DNA of 64,000 bases from Halichondria panicea (lineage: Eukaryota > Porifera > Demospongiae > Suberitida > Halichondriidae), in NCBI RefSeq assembly GCF_963675165.1, contig NC_087379.1, positions 1,616,201 through 1,680,200 of the forward strand. Reading direction: 5' to 3'. Below are positions 57,400 to 64,000 of this stretch, in pieces. A program made the translations under genes and the position numbers. Below the pieces are notes generated by a model. It was not told the origin of the DNA and ran no database searches. It saw only the letters and a list, made by a program, of their open reading frames with translations. Position 1 is the stretch's first letter, and each line of letters begins with the position of its first letter.

Positions 57400-60300
57400 C
57401 TGGATAAAATTAATCAATGTTGTCAATGGGAAGTCAAATTTCTTCCTCATTTCTAGAGCAGCTTTTTTCGCCTCGTCCTTTGTTGCCAGACACGACTTCC
57501 AGTTGATCCGATTGGGCAAATTCAGAACGAGAGGAGCAGCCAACACCTCCCTGCAGCCGATATTGCAACCAATAAAAGCATTCAACATGTCATTAATTGG
57601 TTTTTAATTACCTTCCAAATTGGAGAGAGAAACGTCCGTACGTATTGTTCCAGGAACTAGAACAGTTTGTGTGTTCACTCAATAGGTATGATGACAGATT
57701 TGTGGAAGAGACATTTGCTGAGTATGCAATAGAAAGGTTAGAGGTGTGCATTGTCGGTGTGACGAGACTCACGGATATGTTCTTACCTACTCACTTGAGA
57801 GTGCTGTTTACCTCATGAGCTCAAAGTAGTAGAAACATACTATAACCTATATTCAGTGATCTGGTTGTTTGTCTGCGTAAGTTGGTGAGAAAATGGTCTT
57901 GTGAACACATTTTTCCCATCATTAAACTCTGCCAGGAAGTATGGGACACCAGTGTACGCAAGCTGTGTGTGTGTATGCATGTGTGTGGGAGGGGGGGGGA
58001 GTGTGTGTAGCAGATTCTAGCAAAGAGAAGTATCGATCACTAAAAGGCTTAGCCTCGATTCCAAGCAGCATTAAAATACGGCCTGGTACCTATTGCATGG
58101 GTGATAGTGCGTGCGCATGCGCTTCAAAATTACAATAATTATGGGTAGTTACTACGAACGTAAAATCTTAGTAATTAAATTATACCGTTTACTAAGAATA
58201 ATAACGTTTCTTTATCTCCATGACCGAGTTCTGTGAAGCTGTGGCTTATGTATTGGTCTAGAAGCCTTGAACACTAATTTAAAGACAGAAGAGGCTCTCA
58301 TCTACTACGTCTAGGATGGTCCTATAGCCAGATTGTCTTCACAAGTAGCAGTTAAGAGGCACCATACACTTCCCATAGCCTGTACAGATCCAAGGTAAGA
58401 CATCCTGACTATCCTGACCATACAACCGTCATAAAGGTAGATGAGAGCCTCTTCTGACTTTAGACTAGTGTGAAAGCCTTCTGAAACAACGCAATACTAA
58501 GCTGATGTACATAGATAGAAAATAGATGAGAGAAAAAAAGGAGGATTCCCCAGATTCTGGTGAATAAACTAACGCACTATCACCATGCAATAGGTACCAG
58601 GCCGTATTTTAATCGGCCTGGAATCGAGGCTATAAAAGGCTTAGAGAATGGTACGTAGAACATGGCACAGCTATGATGTGTGTGTATTACCTCTGAGGGT
58701 GGTGTTTCCCTGGGCACAGTCTCAAGCCACACCCCCATACTCCGCCCATAATCTATGAGGGCTTGTCTCAGAGCATCAGATAGAATCTTGGTCACTGGAA
58801 TAACCTACAATGACCACCATTACCATCACACACTAACCATACACAACTATCAGTCAACACATCTACCATACACACACTAACATGTACCGTATTTATACAA
58901 TGTTTCCACATAATTATGTAAGTTTGCGAATGCTAATGGCTTCACAAATACGATTTCAAAGACCTATATTGTATGACATCACGATCTTTGCTAAATGGCC
59001 TCTTCTAAAATCCTAAAACCGTTGAAATTAAAGTCAAGTTATGGCAGCTGAAAGAGTCCAAGAACCATTGAATGATTATAAAGAGAAATCACATTCCTCT
59101 GTTTGTCCTCAAAACCTTGTAGCCTAATCTCAACACACCAACCATACAGTATCAATCACATCACATGATAATACGGCCTTGACGGTACTGACCTGTAGTT
59201 GAAGATGCTGTGATTTGTAGTTTCTCTCAAAGATGACACACGACTGATCTTTGCTGTTGAAGTACTTCCTCAGAGCACTCTTAAACTTTCCAAGCTCCTC
59301 CAAAACCTCCTACAGTAATAGAGCACAGGTCATACAGTGTACATGCATGATATATGGTATAGTGATCTCTGCTTACACAGTGGGCAGACCAACAGTGGCT
59401 GTACTAAAGAGGTGGTCTGCTAACACAGGTCCAAACACATGCTATGGAGACTTTGGGGCCCATTAACCTGGCTGTATTATAGAGGGTGGCCTGCTTACAG
59501 GCTGACCACTACAGACTGCTAAATAGTACACACAGAGCATGGAAACATACTCTCCACAATACAAACAATGACTATACACACACAGCAGTGGTACACACAG
59601 CACATGAACTCACTGGTGGTGCGTCAGTGGAGGCTGCATATAGTGACCGATGGGTAGGACCAGCACATGCTCCGGTACCATCCCACCCTTGGATAAAGCC
59701 AGGTACGTCTATATAGGGTATACAATACAAACTATTAGCTATAGTGGTCTGCTATTTGTGAGCTACATTGTATTTTGTATGTGCAGTATTAGCAAGTACA
59801 ACACACTCTATCTCACATGATCTCCGATGGAGACCACGAGATGTTTCTCCACCTCCTTGTCCCCCAGACAGAACCAGCACAGCCCCATGGGCTGGGGAGG
59901 GGGTCATCTCTTTGCAGGGGGTCCTCCGTCCTCTTGTCTCTTTTGTTTGCGATGAGCTGAATCAAGAGCTCTCTGATCAAAGAAGAAGTTAGGCCCATGC
60001 AGCCTCCTCTTGAGACTCCCTCTGCACAGTGTGTGGGAGTAGGTACACAATAAACTTTGACCTCTGCAAACATGGTGGATTTAAACTATAACACAAATGG
60101 TGATATCTAGAGATACATGTAGGACTCTCAGAGTGCTACATAACGCAAGTCTTTGTTTGGACATCTACATATATTTGTCCCTTCAACGATAGCTAGACAT
60201 TATGGATAATAGTTTTCCTTACCAAAGATTTGACTAGTTCAGTGTAGGGACAGTTGGTGGCAGTGGGTGGTTGCTGAGTCAGCTCTTTCTCGTCCATGGA

Positions 60301-61680
60301 GCTCATGGGTGTGACAGAGAATGCATACAGGTACTGCAGGTATGAAGATGATGTCATCATTAATAACATGTAATACTAATGGGACTAGAATGATTTCAAC
60401 TCACTCTTTTCTTCTTGTCTGGATTTCCCACTTGAGCCAAAGCTAAGAACCGTGTCACATGATGTGGCTTGCCTTGGAGGATTTTGTGATTCCTGCATGA
60501 AATGAAGCACAATACAGTTAGCATCAAAAGTTGTGGAGGTGTTACTGTGTAGGGATTTAAAGATGAGGACATGTAAGATGTACGTATAATTATAATGAAC
60601 GGTCATAACTTTAGTTTCGTTGCTCAAATCATAATTCTGATTTTCTGAGAAAGATACATGCACCTTTCAGAATGAATAAAAAATGTATACTTATTTTCAG
60701 CCTGATTTCCTGTTCTAAATTTGGGACTTGAACGAACTCAGAAAATCAACAGGAGCAGACTCTAGTACTCTAATAATATAGGGATGGACGTACTGTACCT
60801 GTACGGTATTCTCTCATAGAAGGTTTGGTGTAGAGCTGCAAAATGGTAGCATGGCTTGAGACACATGGCCAGTTTACTCAGAGGCTTTGCCCCCACTGCA
60901 CTCAGGTCCAGTCCGTCCTGCATGAGCATAAGGTATTATTAAGGTACTGGTCCATCCTACAATAACTGGGAGCTAGGTCTCACAGGAGCCACTGTGAACT
61001 TGTCCACTGCCCCGGGCCAATCAGAGGTGAGGAGAATGTCCACTCCACGGTAGCCCTCTCCACTGCACTGACCCTCCAGCCAGGACACATCAGAGTCAGT
61101 GAAATATGGTCGCTAGAGGGAGAAACAAAAACTAGTTCAACAACTTTTCCAGGTGATTGGGAAGAGAACTGACCAATAGATTATCTCCATTGTCTTGATG
61201 CTGATAGGTCCTCCCCTGGTAGCTCCCACTGAGATAGGCCACCCTCAGACCACTGGACGCACTGTACACTCCACGCTGACCTGTAATGGAGTGTGACTCA
61301 TGTGTGTACTGATAGAGTGGTTAACAACATGCATACACTGTACCTAGACATGTGACATTGGGGCAAAGCTCTCCTCCATCACGTGACAAGTCTCCATAGA
61401 ACTGGCCATGCTCAGTCCAACACGGGCCAAGGATGAACGTCGGTAGAGGCACTGTGCATGGGGATGTAATAAATGTCAGAGGAAGGTGATTTGATATCGT
61501 TTAATTACCTGTTTCCACCCCCTCCCGATACTTGCTCCACTCCTCCTGGCAGTCAGAGCTAAAGAAAGATCCAACACACAACAGCAGCTACATAAAGGGA
61601 CAATAAATGCACTGGCACTGCAGTGAGTGTGTGCATCCATTGTATGTAGCTACCTCAAAGTCTTTGTTCTTGTCATCGTT
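57400..61680 (-). pseudogene. CWF19L1: CWF19L1 copy 4, pseudogene
   Basis: Minus-strand exons: about 61540-61600 (LLLCVGSFFSSDCQEEW), 61345-61450 (FILGPCWTEHGQFYGDL), 61140-61275 (YSASSGLRVAYLSGSYQGR), 60970-61115 (GVDILLTSDWPGAV), about 60810-60920 (LNSAVG-type segment to [12 protein letters not shown]), 60400-60495, 60225-60340, 59818-60030, 59605-59706, 59190-59310, 58690-58805, about 57840-57962, 57612-57660 and 57400-57551. Lesions: an extra TA in the GHYAAS exon (about 59639), an extra GCAT near 59998, a frame change at the C-terminus (RKKFDFPLTT) and loss of exon 1 beyond KNKDFE at about 61675, where unrelated sequence begins. It is convergent with K4. It keeps the 5' coding exons that copies 1 and 3 lost. 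Confidence 0.85.
58050..58632. mobile_element. 583-bp TAGCCTCGATT MITE (same site as 37097-37687)
   Basis: Same ends, same 9-bp duplication (TAAAAGGCT, 58041-58049 and 58633-58641) and nearly the same body as the copy in CWF19L1 copy 3. This shows duplication of an already occupied site rather than independent insertion. Confidence 0.85.
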
Positions 61681-61689
61681 TTATCCTTT

Positions 61690-62207
61690 ACTGGTCAAAT
61701 TGTTGTAAATTTTACAACAACCTGGGAGGGAGCGTGTTATCAACTTGTGAATGTTGCATGATATTGGCAGATTGGATGAACCGATTATCCTTTGAAGTTC
61801 TGCTGAGCTGTTCAATTAGGACACACAAAAAAAAAGGTTTAAAACAAGCTATACAGCATGTAGGACTGAGTAGTATCCATTGATAGACCCTCTGGACTAT
61901 CTTGGTAGCCATAGAATATTTTCGAAGAGGAAGCAGCATGCCATTTTGTACACAGGCAATTCACAAGTGGACACAAGCTCTACAATAGTCTACATGCTTG
62001 CTAAGCAGCTTAGTTGACCAGAGTGCAGCTTTTAAAGGCCACACATACTTCCATCGAGGCAGCAGCAAGGCATAAAATCGATGGTTAGTTTGTGCACAGC
62101 CATTGACCCACGCCCGGCCGAGCGCCCATCTCAACATGCGCAACAAGACATAGCCACTTCATTGGGGGCGGCGATAACATCAAGCTAATTAATTTTGGTG
62201 GGTTGGG
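61690..62207. other. Spacer beyond CWF19L1 copy 4
   Basis: Unique sequence with no convincing exon. Homology to the other CWF19L1 copies stops at about 61675, which marks a duplication or deletion breakpoint. A GC-rich patch (CACGCCCGGCCGAGCGCC) occurs near 62108. Confidence 0.5.
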
Positions 62208-62214
62208 CTCAGAT

Positions 62215-63402
62215 CATAGATATTGTACACTCCGTGGATGTGAAACACTTTTCCGCCCACTACCAAAAGTCCTGAAACACTCATTGCAACGGATGACACG
62301 GACGAAGTATCCGGAATTCCTTATAGTATACGGAATCTACTGCATGGATACAATAATAACAGTAACTACGTGTGAGTCAGTGATTGGATAACTGAAGCTC
62401 CCAGTCCAAGTTCTTCCAGTGCTAACTGATTCTCTGCGCAGGGAGAGCCAAGAGAGATGTTCATGAATGAAAGTGGAAATGCAGAAATCATATTGGAACC
62501 TGACAACTCTAGATCTAGCTACATGTACACTGCTGACTTAATTTTTGTGATGACATTGTATATAGCACAGCATGTATGCACACAGAATATTATATAGGCA
62601 GGCATCCATGCATGGAGATAGACCTTTAATAGACAACTAAATGGACAACTAAAACTGATTTAAAGTTGAAGGAGGATTCTTCTTTGTAATGCATTACCTA
62701 AATTAAAAAAGTATGTTAGAATGCACATAATAATTTACTCCGGCCGCTGTACGATCATGTATGCATTATCATCATACAGTACATTTGTATGAATAAACAT
62801 GTTCACCACAAAAAGACACGCTTTCCTGAAATAACAAAACATTTACTGAGGGTCAAAATAGATTCTCCCGGTATAAGGACATCTATATTATTGAATGACC
62901 ACATCATTTAAGTGATGGAGCTTTTTGTTGGCAAGATCGCCTAACCACAAGATAGGTACTGTTGAACACCTAATCTTGACCTATCATTCAGTTTGCTGCT
63001 AGCCGTATACATTTCCTTAAGTGCTGAACACATTCTCCCGGTACTTCACTTCATAGACTAACAGGAAAGCAAAGCGAAATGTTCCAACTATAAACCCAAC
63101 CAAAGATCGCCTAACCACAAACTTGTCACCTAGTAAGTTACAGAAAAAAATGAGCTCCAAAAGGCTATCCACTAATAATGCAGGCTCAATATACATGCTC
63201 TATGATAGACTTACCTCCCACCTACGAGTACAGCAGACCTTCTCCTCAACTGAAGCCACAAGTGCGCAGCTGTGCAAGAAAAACAACACTAAAAGTGGCC
63301 ATTTCTGCAGCTGGGTGCCGTTGCAGTGAGTGAACACGAATACTCCGTAATCTACCCGTATACTACCTACGTTTCACATCCACGGAGTGTACAGTATCTA
63401 TG
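62215..63402. mobile_element. 1.2-kb MITE, 7-bp target duplication (P-like ends)
   Basis: The ends CATAGATATTGTACACTCCG and the complement of CATAGATACTGTACACTCCG continue to GTGGATGTGAAAC, giving about 32 bases with one difference. The exact 7-bp duplication CTCAGAT is at 62208-62214 and 63403-63409. Internal repeat GATCGCCTAACCACAA (62935-62950, 63105-63120). No transposase seen. Confidence 0.85.
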
Positions 63403-63431
63403 CTCAGATGCAAACTAAAGTGATGGAACTG

Positions 63432-63650
63432 TAGTCGAGCGCCGCCGCCCTCCTTGAAGGAGGTCGGGAATCAAGCCTATCCACAGTTTTGTTCTGGCCT
63501 GTTACGCAATAGTATCATGAATATCATTTATTCTATGTGGGATTTGGAGCTGGTGGAATTGTTGGATTTCCAACAACAGAACAAAACTGTGGATAGGCTT
63601 GATTCCTGACCTCCTTCCGGGCAACGGTAGAGGGCGGCGGCGCCCGACTA
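63432..63650. mobile_element. 219-bp MITE, 9-bp target duplication (MULE-like)
   Basis: Ends TAGTCGAGCGCCGCCGCCC and GGGCGGCGGCGCCCGACTA. The exact 9-bp duplication ATGGAACTG is at 63423-63431 and 63651-63659. Inner arms (GGCTTGATTCCTGACCTCC and complement) are also inverted. Second member of the 579-848 family. Confidence 0.85.
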
Positions 63651-63659
63651 ATGGAACTG

Positions 63660-64000
63660 TTCCAGGTTCCAGTAGTCTGGCCCCAGACCACTCCCTTGCA
63701 CGTGATCTGACATGTGCTAGGGAGAGGGTCTGGCATTTAATTTAGAGTCACTTTTCTTGGTTCAGATGTCAAAATTTGACATCTCCAATCAGATTCGCAA
63801 GAATGCAATTAAACTGTCACATGATTCCACTTCACAGAGGAGGTTGATAGTACTTGACCTTTGTCATTTTTAAAACTATGCCAGTAGGCAATGGCTAACT
63901 TAAATTCCTGTATACATCAACTAAAAATGTTATTTCAAGTACAGAGAATCTTTCAAATCTCACTAAATCTGTATAGGAGTAGAGATAATAGCCAGCCAGT
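63660..64000. other. Right-edge spacer
   Basis: No supported gene or repeat. Ordinary AT-rich sequence to the window end. Confidence 0.5.

Overview
This is eukaryotic, intron-bearing DNA. The genes have short GT-AG introns, non-coding DNA is AT-rich, small inverted-repeat transposons are abundant, and there are no bacterial-style operons. The gene content is animal: CWF19L1, DNAJC25, a BCL-2-type gene, and a TKL-like kinase fused to Kelch repeats. Together with the intron style this suggests a sponge, perhaps a demosponge such as Amphimedon. That organism call is inference.

The backbone is a tandem, same-strand (+) array of one gene family, here called KCK (kinase, coiled coil, Kelch). A 5' UTR intron precedes one large exon encoding a protein kinase and a long coiled coil. 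A phase-0 intron then leads to one exon encoding a Kelch beta-propeller. Five members are visible. K0 is only the Kelch end at the left edge. K1 (9905-13751) and K4 (49907-56901) look intact. K2 (18455-25116) and K3 (28723-33686) are broken by frameshifts and transposons. The paralogs are almost identical except for short clusters in the propeller that map to the expected ligand-binding face, and in the length of the coiled coil. This looks like a family of intracellular sensors with a diversified recognition surface, and it is the most interesting feature of the window.

Passenger genes duplicated with the array have decayed. After most Kelch exons lies a minus-strand CWF19L1 copy (973-3440, 13962-16830, 25719-26175, 36475-40990 with exon 1 at 46682, 57400-61680). 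Every copy has stops, frameshifts or deletions. Three DNAJC25 copies (3849-5720, 25175-27080, 33827-34985) are also dead, and in the two that keep this exon the J-domain HPD motif is lost. A BCL-2-type gene (6407-7352) keeps BH-like regions, the classical GGW intron and a tail anchor, but has one in-frame TAA. A REXO4-like last exon (36187-36330) is a stray fragment.

Mobile DNA fills the rest. A group of elements with CAKAGATA-like or CAG ends and exact 7-bp target duplications includes a 5.6-kb element (41072-46664). That element holds P-superfamily transposase exons, an unknown multi-exon gene and a Ty3/gypsy fragment with an LTR. Other elements are a 3.3-kb CACTG-ended element inside the K2 Kelch exon, a Tc1/mariner-like element with an extra gene in K3, MULE-like palindromes with 9-bp target duplications, one PIF/Harbinger-like MITE, a hAT-like MITE and assorted hairpins. 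I saw no tRNA, rRNA or CRISPR.
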